DNA from: Echinicola sp. 20G
GTDB lineage: Bacteria > Bacteroidota > Bacteroidia > Cytophagales > Cyclobacteriaceae
Length of the DNA: 64,000 nucleotides
Direction of reading: 5' to 3'
Assembly (NCBI RefSeq): GCF_015533855.1
Contig: NZ_AP024154.1
Coordinates: 4,842,501 to 4,906,500 of the forward strand
Shown here: positions 17,283 to 25,854 of the stretch, piece after piece
Layout: every line of letters begins with the position of its first letter
How positions within the stretch are numbered: position 1 is the stretch's first letter
Notes under the pieces: model-generated
What the model was told of the DNA's origin: nothing
The model's input: only the letters and a program-made list of their open reading frames with translations
The model's database searches: none
Position numbers and translations under genes: made by a program

Positions 17283-18188
17283 TTATATTTTTTCATAATA
17301 GCTAACTAATTCTTTGCAAAACTCTTTTCCTGATAAATCTCCAAACTGTCCAAGTTGCTTTTTGAGAATTACTGCTCTCTCACTTTGATGGATGTCATTT
17401 CTAAGTCCATCATAAATCCTATGGTAAAAAGCAATTGTTTGATATTCTCCAATGTGCTTATCTAAAAGGTGTTGGTCAATTGCTCTGACCGCATTCATAA
17501 TCGTATACTGTTTCTTTTTGAATTGTTCATCCGATAGACTTTCCATAGCTAACGTCTCTTTTACTTCATGATTTCTAGATTCTTCTATGTCTCTTCCGAA
17601 AGCGTGACCAATTTTATTTCTTAGGTTACGAATCTTGTCTAAATCTCCAACTCGAGATTCAAGTCCACTTGGAACCATTCCAAAAGTCTTCTTATAAGCA
17701 CTTGTTCTGGCATTCCAATCTCCTTTTGTTATAGATTCAATAACGGAATCATGAAACATGTTTTTTTGAGCACCATTTTTAAGAAGCACAATTCCATCAA
17801 TAGAATTTGGCGAGTCAAATAAAATACCTGGGTCAGATTCAATAGCTAACGTAATAACAGTTGCTAAATAAGTTTCAAAGTTTGAACTTAAGGCTAACAG
17901 AGCATTCAGATTTGTCCAATTACTAAAGGAGTTATAAGTGTCTGACCAATTTTTAAGATCTTTAAACGCTTCTTGTCCTTTTGGGACATCAAATATTAAA
18001 TGGTCAGAAGCTAAGTCAGTCCAATTTGCTCCATTAGTTTTAAAATTGGAATAGGTTTGCTTCATAGCCGCTTTGTTAGCCCATAACATTTCGTTCAATT
18101 CGTCATTGTACTTATGAAACACTTGGTAAGTCCAAGTTGACTTCATCACTGTATTCCATCTATCAAAATGTCTGGTGCTTTTTCCCAT
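17283..18188 (-). CDS. HEPN-type putative RNase, module gene 2
   Basis: A 301-residue mostly helical protein with RNLRNKIGHAFGRD, in which Arg190-Asn-Lys-Ile-Gly-His195 matches the Rx4H active motif of HEPN ribonucleases. The upstream helix (NLNALLALSSNFETYLATVITLA) also fits a HEPN bundle. HEPN proteins of this size are common as toxin or abortive-infection effectors. It follows a gene of unknown function by 8 bp and shares a bounded module with it. The family is inferred from the motif; the target RNA is unknown. Confidence 0.6.
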   Translation of the reverse strand: MGKSTRHFDRWNTVMKSTWTYQVFHKYNDELNEMLWANKAAMKQTYSNFKTNGANWTDLASDHLIFDVPKGQEAFKDLKNWSDTYNSFSNWTNLNALLALSSNFETYLATVITLAIESDPGILFDSPNSIDGIVLLKNGAQKNMFHDSVIESITKGDWNARTSAYKKTFGMVPSGLESRVGDLDKIRNLRNKIGHAFGRDIEESRNHEVKETLAMESLSDEQFKKKQYTIMNAVRAIDQHLLDKHIGEYQTIAFYHRIYDGLRNDIHQSERAVILKKQLGQFGDLSGKEFCKELVSYYEKI

Positions 18189-18196
18189 TTTTTAAT

Positions 18197-18934
18197 TTAA
18201 AACTTATCTAAGTCCTCTAAGTATTCGAGTCCTTTTTGTCCTAATTGAAAAGCACGTTTAGCAGCTTCTTTCATGACATATTTTCGAGAAACTTCAACGA
18301 ACTCTTTTATGTATTTAACTCCAAGTTTGGTCAGTTTCGCCCAAACACTACAAATTCTATTTGCAATTTCTTGTCGTCCCGAAACTGTAAGACTATCATT
18401 TAACTGGGTAATCTCTTCTTTAATATCCTCAAGAGCTGAAGCATTTTCTTCAGTCTTGTACTCATTTAGTTTGAGTTTTAATTCTTCAAAGTGCTCATAA
18501 AGCGGTAGTATGGATGAAGGTTCTAGTGGTTTATCCTTTTCTTCCTCAATTATTTCAAAATATGAATAATAGTCTTCTTGAAAGCCTTTTTCAATTGGGT
18601 CATCAAAAACAGTTTTAGTGTTTTTAAAGTCACTTAACAACTTAAACCAAATTTGAAAGTGTGCATCAATGCTTTTCTGATCAGATTTAACCCAAGTCAA
18701 TCTAGGTGAAACAGATTCAGCTGCGAAAGGCTGATATTCTAATTGAATTTGGTTTTGGTTATTTTGATTTCTGTGAGATTTAATGTAGAAGAAAAAGTTT
18801 GAGTCTATCGCACTTCCTTTGAATCGAATTAAATCCTTTTCAGAACTTACTCTTTTGAATAGCCCATCTCGTTTATCTAAATAAGGTTCGATTGCCTTAT
18901 GAACAACTAAAGGTATTTGTTCTTTCTTATTCAT
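18197..18934 (-). CDS. Unknown partner of the HEPN gene
   Basis: A 245-residue protein with no recognised family. Residues about 5-110 look like a mixed alpha/beta domain, about 145-185 form a probable coiled coil (EELKLKLNEYKTEENASALE), and the C-terminal part (about 190-245) is helical and basic. It is first in a two-gene operon with the HEPN gene. It could be an antitoxin, sensor or adaptor; nothing in the sequence decides this. Confidence 0.6.
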   Translation of the reverse strand: MNKKEQIPLVVHKAIEPYLDKRDGLFKRVSSEKDLIRFKGSAIDSNFFFYIKSHRNQNNQNQIQLEYQPFAAESVSPRLTWVKSDQKSIDAHFQIWFKLLSDFKNTKTVFDDPIEKGFQEDYYSYFEIIEEEKDKPLEPSSILPLYEHFEELKLKLNEYKTEENASALEDIKEEITQLNDSLTVSGRQEIANRICSVWAKLTKLGVKYIKEFVEVSRKYVMKEAAKRAFQLGQKGLEYLEDLDKF

Positions 18935-18942
18935 TTTATAAT

Positions 18943-18994
18943 GGTTGTCAACGGCTCCGCTATGAAACGTGTCCCGAAGGGCATGTCTTTATAG
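18943..18994. repeat. Left remnant of a cassette-like boundary, interrupted by the IS
   Basis: GGTTGTCAACGG (18943-18954) begins here, and rc TTGACAACC matches TTGGCAACC at 17270-17278 on the other side of the HEPN module. The expected right arm, CATTGTTGTATGCC, lies at 20467-20480, beyond the IS element. Confidence 0.45.
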
Positions 18995-19047
18995 TTCCCA
19001 TGATATAATCTGGTTCGTTTTAAAGACATAATCAAAAAGAATATATC

Positions 19048-20103
19048 ATGGACACCGAAGTTTCTCCTAAGTTATTCATTGGTATTGATGTTCACAAGCG
19101 CCAGTGGAGCGTTTGCATTTTTACTGCCAATTGCCATCATAAAACTTTCAGTCAGGCACCTGATCCCAAAGCCCTGAAGTCTTATTTGGATAAGTTTTTC
19201 CCAAAACATAAGATCATCTGCTGTTATGAGGCATGTAAGTTCGGGTTTTGGATCTATAGGGACCTGAACTCTTTCGGGTATGAATGCCTGGTGATCAATC
19301 CAGCAGATCTTCCTACGACCAACAAAGAGAGCAGTGAAAAAACCGATCCTGTGGACAGCCGAAAAATGGCCAAAGCACTCCGGGCAGGACTATTACGAGG
19401 AATCCACGTTCCAACACTTGAAACCGAAGGGGATCGTCAACTCTTCCGTTATCGAAAGAGACTTTGGGCAGATCTGGTCCGGGTGAAAAACAGGATCAAG
19501 GACAAACTACTTCAAAACGGGGTAGAAACACCTCCTAAATACGATAATCCTTATTGGACTAAGGACTTTCTCGACTGGCTAGCAGTAGTTGAACTCCCTT
19601 CGGACAGCAGCCGACTTGTAATGGATTTATTGCTCGACCAATTTGAATTTACCTACCGTCACTTTTTGAAGGTCTCCATTTCTGTCCGTGCGCTTCAGCG
19701 AAAGGCAAAATACAAGACAAACTCCAAGCTGCTGAGGCAGATTCCTGGAATAGGACCCTTGACAACAGTCCAGTTACTCACTGAGATTGAGGATATCCAT
19801 CGCTTCAGGAATTTCAAACACTTCAACAGCTATATCGGGCTCAAACCGATGGTCCATTCCAGCGGTGAATCAGACCGAAAAGGATACATGACTTATCGCC
19901 ATCATCAAGGACTGAGAAGCTCACTGATCGAATGTGCCTGGACTACTGTCCAACGAGACCCGGTGATGCTGAACCGATATGAGGAATTGCTTCAAAGGCA
20001 TACAGGCAAACGAGCCATAGTGATCATAGCAAGAAAATTACTTTCCAGAATATATAATGTCCTAAAAACTGGTGAACCTTACCAGGTAGGGTATTCAACT
20101 TAG
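19048..20103 (+). CDS. IS110/IS1111-family transposase
   Basis: A 351-residue DEDD recombinase. The RuvC-like N-terminus has Asp14 (GIDVHK), Glu61 (CYEAC), Asp100 and Asp103 (EKTDPVDSRKMAKAL). The C-terminal transposase_20 domain has QIPGIGPLTTVQLLTEI and the GLKPMVHSSGESDRKG block, with Ser271/Ser272 as the candidate nucleophile. It is full length and looks active. Family members are guided by a bridge RNA from the element's own non-coding end. Confidence 0.95.
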   Translation: MDTEVSPKLFIGIDVHKRQWSVCIFTANCHHKTFSQAPDPKALKSYLDKFFPKHKIICCYEACKFGFWIYRDLNSFGYECLVINPADLPTTNKESSEKTDPVDSRKMAKALRAGLLRGIHVPTLETEGDRQLFRYRKRLWADLVRVKNRIKDKLLQNGVETPPKYDNPYWTKDFLDWLAVVELPSDSSRLVMDLLLDQFEFTYRHFLKVSISVRALQRKAKYKTNSKLLRQIPGIGPLTTVQLLTEIEDIHRFRNFKHFNSYIGLKPMVHSSGESDRKGYMTYRHHQGLRSSLIECAWTTVQRDPVMLNRYEELLQRHTGKRAIVIIARKLLSRIYNVLKTGEPYQVGYST

Positions 20104-20450
20104 TCCGTGGCAGAGACCATTTGATCAAGCCCATCAAAAAGCTCCAGACCTCTCAACACTGTGTGAGTCCAATAATCAGGAACTCTATTATAGTATGGGG
20201 CTGGAGCACTTACTAAACTAACCGGAAACTGAGACCATAAAAATAGCATGGATCTCTGATGGAAGCATGGCTTGTATCTGATGATCGCAAGGTATGGACT
20301 GATACTGCAGAAGTAAAGAACAAGGCGAGTGGACAATCCACCCGCAAGGCAGCGCTTTGTCCATTCTTGACTTCTTCCAATCAGTCCAAAAACAGGCAAT
20401 CAAGTCAAAAACAGCCCAAAAAAAGAAAAAATGCTAAAAAATGAACTTTT
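20104..20450 (+). ncRNA. Candidate bridge-RNA region of the IS
   Basis: About 347 bp of non-coding DNA lie between the transposase stop and the right inverted repeat. In IS1111-group elements the bridge RNA comes from this end. A hairpin is visible at 20325-20345 (GTGGA/TCCAC with flanking GCG/CGC). Exact RNA ends and the target- and donor-binding loops cannot be set by eye. Confidence 0.4.
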
Positions 20451-20596
20451 GATTATTCATGGAAGCCATTGTTGTATGCCGTTTTTATTTTATTCATTGG
20501 ATTGTCCAGAAGTTAGGTTCCATGTCCTTGACAAGTATTGGCCGTGCGATAGATTCGTGCGACTTGGCAATGTGTATGGATTATGAATGTTATCAC
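20451..20596. other. Right IS end and boundary of the Detocs-like module
   Basis: This stretch holds the right IS repeat, then CATTGTTGTATGCCGTTTTT (20467-20486), whose GTTGTATGCC is the inverted partner of GGCATACAAC at 25709-25718. The remaining 110 bp up to the stop of the nuclease gene show no gene. Confidence 0.5.
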
Positions 20597-21595
20597 CTAG
20601 CAAAGTTTATTTAGAAAAAATTTCACATAAATTGAAGGCTCGGCTAGAACTTGGCTGTATTGATCTTCCAATTTGTGAAAATCAATTTTTACTGAATCCT
20701 CTACAAGAATTAAGAAAAGTAAAGACTTGACATTTGCATTCATCTTATAAAAATCTTTAAGACCTTCAAGAGTTTTTAATGTATCGTTTTTCTTTCCTGT
20801 GCTGTCAATGTATTTTGCTTCAATGATGATTGAATTACTCTTGATTGAAAAGTCAGCATTTTTGGTGTTCCCATCAATAATTATAGCCACATTCTCAGCT
20901 TCCGTGCTTGGAATCCACGGTCTCAATATTAGATGTACTAAATTCTGAAAATCGTATTCACTAGTGATTTTGAGAGACTCTATGTTGATGTTTTTAGCCT
21001 TTAGTCCATTACTAAAACGAGACGGAACGTCCAGTGATTTTTCAACTATTGAAGCTAAGTTTTGACAAATTGTTGTCCAATCACATCCTAAAAAAGTGAG
21101 TGGATAATTGTCATCTTCAAGCTGGGCAAAAAGGAGAGAGAGTTGCTTGTCGAGAGAAGCAGATAAGAATTTTTGCCTAGTCTTTACAAGATGAAATATT
21201 ATGGAATGAAGTTGGTCTTTCCAGTTAGACGAAGACTCTTCATAAACAATAAGATTCCATAGCTTCATTCGAAATTGATCATGAAATTCTAGAACCTGAT
21301 CTTGAAAACCAGAAATTCCAACTATATGAATAGGAGGTTTAATTGAAGGGTTTATTGAGATTTCGTTTAAAAAATCAACTCCATTTTTAGCATTGCATTC
21401 TCCGTTTAATTCGATAGGCAATACGAGGTCTAGTATCATTAAATCGAAATAATTGTCATAAAGAAGCTTCCTGGCTTCTTTTGTACAACTGACTATATCA
21501 ATATCCGACTCGGAAAAATCATGAGTATCGAGAATTGTCTGTTTGACATTGTTTTGTTTGTTCGGATTATCATCAACCAAAAGAATTTTAATCAT
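20597..21595 (-). CDS. Receiver-PD-(D/E)xK nuclease fusion, DtcC-like effector
   Basis: The 332-residue protein begins with a response-regulator receiver (about 2-130): acidic Asp8/Asp9 and phospho-acceptor Asp56 (LMILDLVLP). The linker is helical, and the C-terminal domain (about 205-325) has the PD-(D/E)xK order with Glu213, Asp248 (NADFSIK) and Glu259-Ala-Lys261. This suggests a phosphorylation-controlled DNase. The conserved receiver Lys is not apparent. It is third in an operon after a large sensor kinase and a lone receiver, the layout of Detocs defence systems, where DtcC carries the killing domain. Confidence 0.72.
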   Translation of the reverse strand: MIKILLVDDNPNKQNNVKQTILDTHDFSESDIDIVSCTKEARKLLYDNYFDLMILDLVLPIELNGECNAKNGVDFLNEISINPSIKPPIHIVGISGFQDQVLEFHDQFRMKLWNLIVYEESSSNWKDQLHSIIFHLVKTRQKFLSASLDKQLSLLFAQLEDDNYPLTFLGCDWTTICQNLASIVEKSLDVPSRFSNGLKAKNINIESLKITSEYDFQNLVHLILRPWIPSTEAENVAIIIDGNTKNADFSIKSNSIIIEAKYIDSTGKKNDTLKTLEGLKDFYKMNANVKSLLFLILVEDSVKIDFHKLEDQYSQVLAEPSIYVKFFLNKLC

Positions 21596-21598
21596 AGC

Positions 21599-22039
21599 TC
21601 AAATATTTAAAAGTTGAGAGAGTTTTTCTTGCCATTCTTCGTTAATTTGAGAATAGAAAACATAACCTATATAGTTTTCAGAAAACTGATCTTTTAGTTC
21701 TTTATCGAGCTCGGCTATTTTAGTCCCGTCATCAAAACTTCCGTGCATTGTGACAACAATGGCTTTAGTAGGGATGTCCCTCAAGTACATTTCTTTAAGT
21801 ATTTTTTTCCCAGCCAAGGGCATCCATGCTCCTCCGCTGTCTTCAGAAGAAATATCATAGTTCGGCATACTGATATCCAGCAATAGCATGTCATAGTCTT
21901 CGAAATTTCGGATCAATTCTTTCAATCCACTTATGTATGAGTTTTTTGTAACAATAGAATTGATACCCAATTTTTCATTAATGAATTTGTGAATTTGGGC
22001 TTGTTTCAGAGGGTGATCTTCTATAAATAGTATTCTCAT
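21599..22039 (-). CDS. Stand-alone receiver domain, DtcB-like
   Basis: About 146 residues, almost only a receiver: Glu7/Asp8 (LFIEDHP), Asp55 (MLLLDISMPN) and a switch Thr in VVTMHGS. The usual KP after it is replaced by VFYSQ. The start at 22039 is chosen because its ATG overlaps the stop of the upstream kinase gene (ATGA, 22039-22036); a longer frame to 22084 lies inside that gene. In Detocs systems a lone receiver is described as a buffer that drains phosphate from the kinase to prevent accidental activation; that role is inferred here. Confidence 0.72.
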   Translation of the reverse strand: MRILFIEDHPLKQAQIHKFINEKLGINSIVTKNSYISGLKELIRNFEDYDMLLLDISMPNYDISSEDSGGAWMPLAGKKILKEMYLRDIPTKAIVVTMHGSFDDGTKIAELDKELKDQFSENYIGYVFYSQINEEWQEKLSQLLNI

Positions 22040-25000
22040 GCTAGTATGTCTTTTGCTTCGATACTGAGATTGACGAAAAACCAATCTTTCTCTTCGGAAA
22101 TTCTCGTAGTCAAACAGTCATTGATGCCATTTTTTAAGTCATAAGTAATGATTTTGTATGCTTTGTGATAACCCGATTTCCCTTCATTCAGTAGTTTGTC
22201 AAAATCAAGCTTATTACCCTTCCAAAGATTTTCAAGAGCCTCAATACTTTCTTCGTTGGTTATGAAATTGGATATTTGAATTTGAAGAATACTTTGACCT
22301 TCGATTGAGGTCATTATTTTGCAGGGAATATTCGCAGCATCCTCTTTTGAGTGTTTTATAATATTCTCTAGAAATATCCGTATTAGGTCAGCAAAGTGTG
22401 TTTTATATTCTCCTTTTAGAGATGGATCACTTTGACTTGCTGTTTCAATCCTCAGGCTTTTATAAGGACTACTTTTATTCGTATACTCTGCTATAATGTT
22501 AACAACTTCGCTAAGTTTAAAATCAGATGCTTTAATTTCACTACGCCTAAACCATCTGCTTATTTTCTGCATAACCGTTTGCATTTCGGTTGAACAGTCT
22601 TTGATTGATTTAACGAGCTGTTGATTTGCGTCTTGTCCAAATTGATGAATCAAATTGATCTCCAATTCGTTGAAGAATGAGTTAAACTTATCTAGAATTT
22701 CATTTTCGATTCTATGTCTTATGTTTTCAAGGTTTTCATCGGTTCTATTCCAGAGAACCATGAATATTTGATTTACGAAATCCTCGAAACTTCCACTTGA
22801 TACTGTAGCTATCACAGAGTGATACCAAAGTTCATTAGGATCAAAGTCATAATTGAACCATCCCTCATCATTGATTTCAGCTTTGTATACTTGTAGGTGT
22901 TTTTTGATTAGATCGAAAATGAGCCCGTCAACCTTACTTGAAAAATCAGCTAGTAGTATTTGCAATTGCTCCTTATCTTCATTTGAATATGCACTATAAA
23001 CCAGGTCCCAAGTATAGTTTCTTCGATAATTTGAAGTACTTCCTTCCTTTAATGTAATTAGGTTGTGGGTTTCAAAAATTGGTCGTAATTCTCCTATCAA
23101 AACTCCATGTCTTATCCTCGTACTTAAGTATGCTACAATCCCATATTGACTGTTAAGAAACTTGTCCTTGATAGCATCAAAAAGCTCAGAATAGATTTCA
23201 AAAACAGGGTTTCCTGAATACTCTACCTTTTCAACTTCAGTGTCTTCATTTGAAGTGTAAGTAGTTAATTCACCACCTTTCAAATAAAGAAGCTTGTTGT
23301 CACCAGCAATTCCTGAAATAATTCGAAATCTTTCATAAATGGCTTCAAAATCTTGTAATTCTTCATCAATTATACCTTGCTCATTAACATAAATCTTGCT
23401 TTCATCAAGATCAATTAAGCCCTGCTGAATAACCAAGATGTTTTGAATGCTCTTAATCTCGTCTTCAATGTTTTTATTATTCGGATTTTTTGATTTTAAA
23501 TAATTCGAGATAACCAACCTTTCCTCGAGTCTTTCTTTTGAGTTTTCAATAAACGTTGAATGCATCAGAATTTTTGGACTACAGCAGAATTCCAAGAAGT
23601 AAAGCATTTTATTCTCATCAAATTCATTGAATTGATCAAGAATTTCTGATGGCTTCTCAACTCCTCGGGATTGATTAAAAAGTTCGTAGGCGATATGCGC
23701 CTCAACATCGTCAGCGTTCACTATTGTGTAAAATATCGGTAGGTTTATCAATCTTGAAACATTTCTAAACCTATTGGAGCTTATTTTTTTTAATAATTCT
23801 TTGGTTTCAATTTTTTCAATTATGTAGTTATTTTGAAAGAAGCTTTCTACAAATAAGTTAATACAATCATCAGGTTTATCAAGGATTAAATAACACTTGA
23901 AAAGATTGATTATAGCCGTTTCATATATAGGTGTTGTGTCCCGATAGTTCTGGATTAGAAACTCCCATTCTTTACTTGCTGCAATGAAGTTTTTTTTCTC
24001 TTGCAGTTTTTTTGCCATTTCAATTTTATACTGACCTTCTGGTATTTTTTGTTCATACTTGATGAGCGAATCAACTCCTTTTAGTTTTTCTTGAAAAAAC
24101 TGTATTGTAATGGAATCTGGAAATCTACTGGCAAGCATACCGAGGAATTCTTCTTTTTCTTCATCAGTCGTGAATATTTCATGTATTGTAGGATTTGCAA
24201 GGTTATAGGAGAATTTTGCTAATAGTTTGCGTTCATTACTCCCTTCGTTTTCATGAAATACATAATCTGTTATTCCATAGCTAATTGTGCTACTCGACAG
24301 ATTGTTTGCTATTCTTAACAGGTTCAAACGGGCTTGATCAGGATTGCCTTGAACTGAAGTACTTTTATATAGTGCCTGAAGTATTTCGTTTTGAACACTT
24401 TTTGGATTACCAATCGAGGTGAAATCTTTCTTTTGATAGATAAGAGTTTTTACATAAAGCAAGTAGAGGTCAAATTGGTTAGGTTTTTTTTTGAGTAGTT
24501 CAATTAAACCTTTCTCTGCTTCAGCGTATAATCCAGTAGTATACTTATCAAGTGTTCTAAGTTCAATTTGACTTTGTTTAATATCAAAGGCTGGAAAAAT
24601 TGAATCTCCTGAAAATAGCTTTAGTTTAAAAAGTATTGGGTCATTTACTTTTCTTATTAAGTAATTGATCCGATTTCTTAAGTATCGCTTTATATCTAAA
24701 TGTCTTTGATCGTCCTTTTGTAGGTAGCTAGATACTGCAAGTAAACTTGTCATTACCCTCGTGAGGTTTAGGTATCGATCAATAATGCTATGTCTAAAAT
24801 CTAGTGCAAGAATTGCGGCATAGTTTGAAAAATCAATGTGACTTAGAAATGTAAGCTTAAAACGATAATAATTTCTAAAAGCCTCTTTCGTGTTATTGTT
24901 TTGAAGGTTGCTTAACGCGATTTCCAAATCATTAAAATACCGGTTTACAGATAGAGAGTGTTCGGCTCTTAGACTTAGATAATGAGCTAACGATTTTGTG

Positions 25001-25536
25001 ATTCCTTTTGCCTTGTTTTCTTCGTTGAATGAGCTTAAAAATTTTTTATTCTCAGAAGCTTTCCCTGAAAGTTCGAAAAGAACAAATCGATTTTCTAATG
25101 TCCAGAGTGAATAACAAACATCTTTTTCAATTTTATCTAAGTATTGCTCTGCTTGACTGTAATTGCCAGTAAGTAGATTTTCTTCATACAGTTCCTTGTA
25201 AGTCAGAAACAGATTAATTTCATGTCGATATTTTCTTACTCCAATTAAGTTTTGGTTAAGTTCTGCATGTATGTTCTCACCTAGATAAGGAGCTTCTTTT
25301 AAGTTTCCAAGAGATGCATATTCATTTGGTAGTGGATTACCGTAAATTAATTCATTTCTTTCTGATGGGAGATTCCGTTCCAAATAATCCATTGAATGAC
25401 ATAAGTCGCTGAATACCAGTAATTCCTTAAGTTCATGAAATGCCCTTTTTCTATCCGTAGACTTTCTATTGATTAGATGGTATCTTGCTCTCGATGCCTT
25501 CAGACCGTATGGTGTATTTTGTTTCTTTTTAGTCAT
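22036..25536 (-). CDS. Large TPR-like sensor with HATPase domain, DtcA-like
   Basis: The 1166-residue protein has no membrane segment. Residues about 50-720 are repeated helical pairs of TPR type, fitting an intracellular sensor. The C-terminal 200 residues hold a GHKL ATPase: N box LENIIKHS (about 1056-1063), a weak D box (QIQISN) and G2 box GKSGYHKAYKII (about 1119). A classical H box is not obvious; His in LIHQFGQD is one candidate. It is first in the operon. The architecture fits the histidine kinase of Detocs, which senses phage and phosphorylates two receivers. Confidence 0.75.
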   Translation of the reverse strand: MTKKKQNTPYGLKASRARYHLINRKSTDRKRAFHELKELLVFSDLCHSMDYLERNLPSERNELIYGNPLPNEYASLGNLKEAPYLGENIHAELNQNLIGVRKYRHEINLFLTYKELYEENLLTGNYSQAEQYLDKIEKDVCYSLWTLENRFVLFELSGKASENKKFLSSFNEENKAKGITKSLAHYLSLRAEHSLSVNRYFNDLEIALSNLQNNNTKEAFRNYYRFKLTFLSHIDFSNYAAILALDFRHSIIDRYLNLTRVMTSLLAVSSYLQKDDQRHLDIKRYLRNRINYLIRKVNDPILFKLKLFSGDSIFPAFDIKQSQIELRTLDKYTTGLYAEAEKGLIELLKKKPNQFDLYLLYVKTLIYQKKDFTSIGNPKSVQNEILQALYKSTSVQGNPDQARLNLLRIANNLSSSTISYGITDYVFHENEGSNERKLLAKFSYNLANPTIHEIFTTDEEKEEFLGMLASRFPDSITIQFFQEKLKGVDSLIKYEQKIPEGQYKIEMAKKLQEKKNFIAASKEWEFLIQNYRDTTPIYETAIINLFKCYLILDKPDDCINLFVESFFQNNYIIEKIETKELLKKISSNRFRNVSRLINLPIFYTIVNADDVEAHIAYELFNQSRGVEKPSEILDQFNEFDENKMLYFLEFCCSPKILMHSTFIENSKERLEERLVISNYLKSKNPNNKNIEDEIKSIQNILVIQQGLIDLDESKIYVNEQGIIDEELQDFEAIYERFRIISGIAGDNKLLYLKGGELTTYTSNEDTEVEKVEYSGNPVFEIYSELFDAIKDKFLNSQYGIVAYLSTRIRHGVLIGELRPIFETHNLITLKEGSTSNYRRNYTWDLVYSAYSNEDKEQLQILLADFSSKVDGLIFDLIKKHLQVYKAEINDEGWFNYDFDPNELWYHSVIATVSSGSFEDFVNQIFMVLWNRTDENLENIRHRIENEILDKFNSFFNELEINLIHQFGQDANQQLVKSIKDCSTEMQTVMQKISRWFRRSEIKASDFKLSEVVNIIAEYTNKSSPYKSLRIETASQSDPSLKGEYKTHFADLIRIFLENIIKHSKEDAANIPCKIMTSIEGQSILQIQISNFITNEESIEALENLWKGNKLDFDKLLNEGKSGYHKAYKIITYDLKNGINDCLTTRISEEKDWFFVNLSIEAKDILA

Positions 25537-25854
25537 TCATTATAAGAGTAAGAGTCAAATTGGCGATAGTTTTCTGATCCTATTGATTTGAAGTTAATTT
25601 ACTTTTATTTCATTAAGTAAGGCCTTAAAATAGCTCTTTTGGTTTTTCAGCGTTGCCTCGCGTAATAGCAAAAACCAAATGTGCTATTTGTGCGTTGGCT
25701 TTTTAAATGGCATACAACGGTCTAGTATAAGAATAGTAGCGGATTTACACGCACTAATTTTTCGGTTAAACACAGACCTTTTTTATATTTACTTAATTTC
25801 GTTTTAGCGATAATACCGCTATTATTTTTATACATTGTTGTGCTTTCGTACTTT
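25537..25854. other. Non-coding junction between Detocs-like and SIR2-HerA modules
   Basis: No gene is seen. The stretch carries a 10-bp hairpin (TTTGGTTTTT 25638-25647 with AAAAACCAAA 25670-25679) and the long palindromic boundary at 25709-25845. Confidence 0.6.
25709..25845. repeat. Palindromic cassette-like boundary site
   Basis: The left arm has GGCATACAAC (25709-25718), then AATAGTAGCGG (25732-25742). The right arm mirrors it with CCGCTATTATT (25816-25826), one mismatch, and CATTGTTGTGCTT (25833-25845). The outer parts differ and instead match the far ends of the respective neighbouring modules: GTTGTATGCC at 20471-20480 and AAGCACAAC at 28680-28688. This dual symmetry recalls attC-like cassette sites, though the integron core GTTRRRY is not clearly present. 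Confidence 0.6.

Larger units (their letters stand above)
18996..20464 (+). mobile_element. IS110-family (IS1111-like) insertion sequence
   Basis: The element contains the transposase gene at 19048-20103. Subterminal inverted repeats are visible: TCCCATGATATAATC at 18996-19010 and GATTATTCATGGAA at 20451-20464. They match with one inserted base and one substitution. The true tips may extend slightly beyond. The short 5' and long 3' non-coding ends and the presence of such repeats point to the IS1111 group. It sits between the two arms of a cassette-like boundary. Confidence 0.75.

Noticed and set aside
20100-20444. Small open frames after the IS transposase
   Set aside because: They lie in the non-coding 3' end of the IS on both strands, where a bridge RNA is expected.
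21599-22084. Longer start for the lone receiver
   Set aside because: The extra 15 residues are encoded inside the upstream kinase gene, and the ATGA overlap at 22036-22039 gives a better start.
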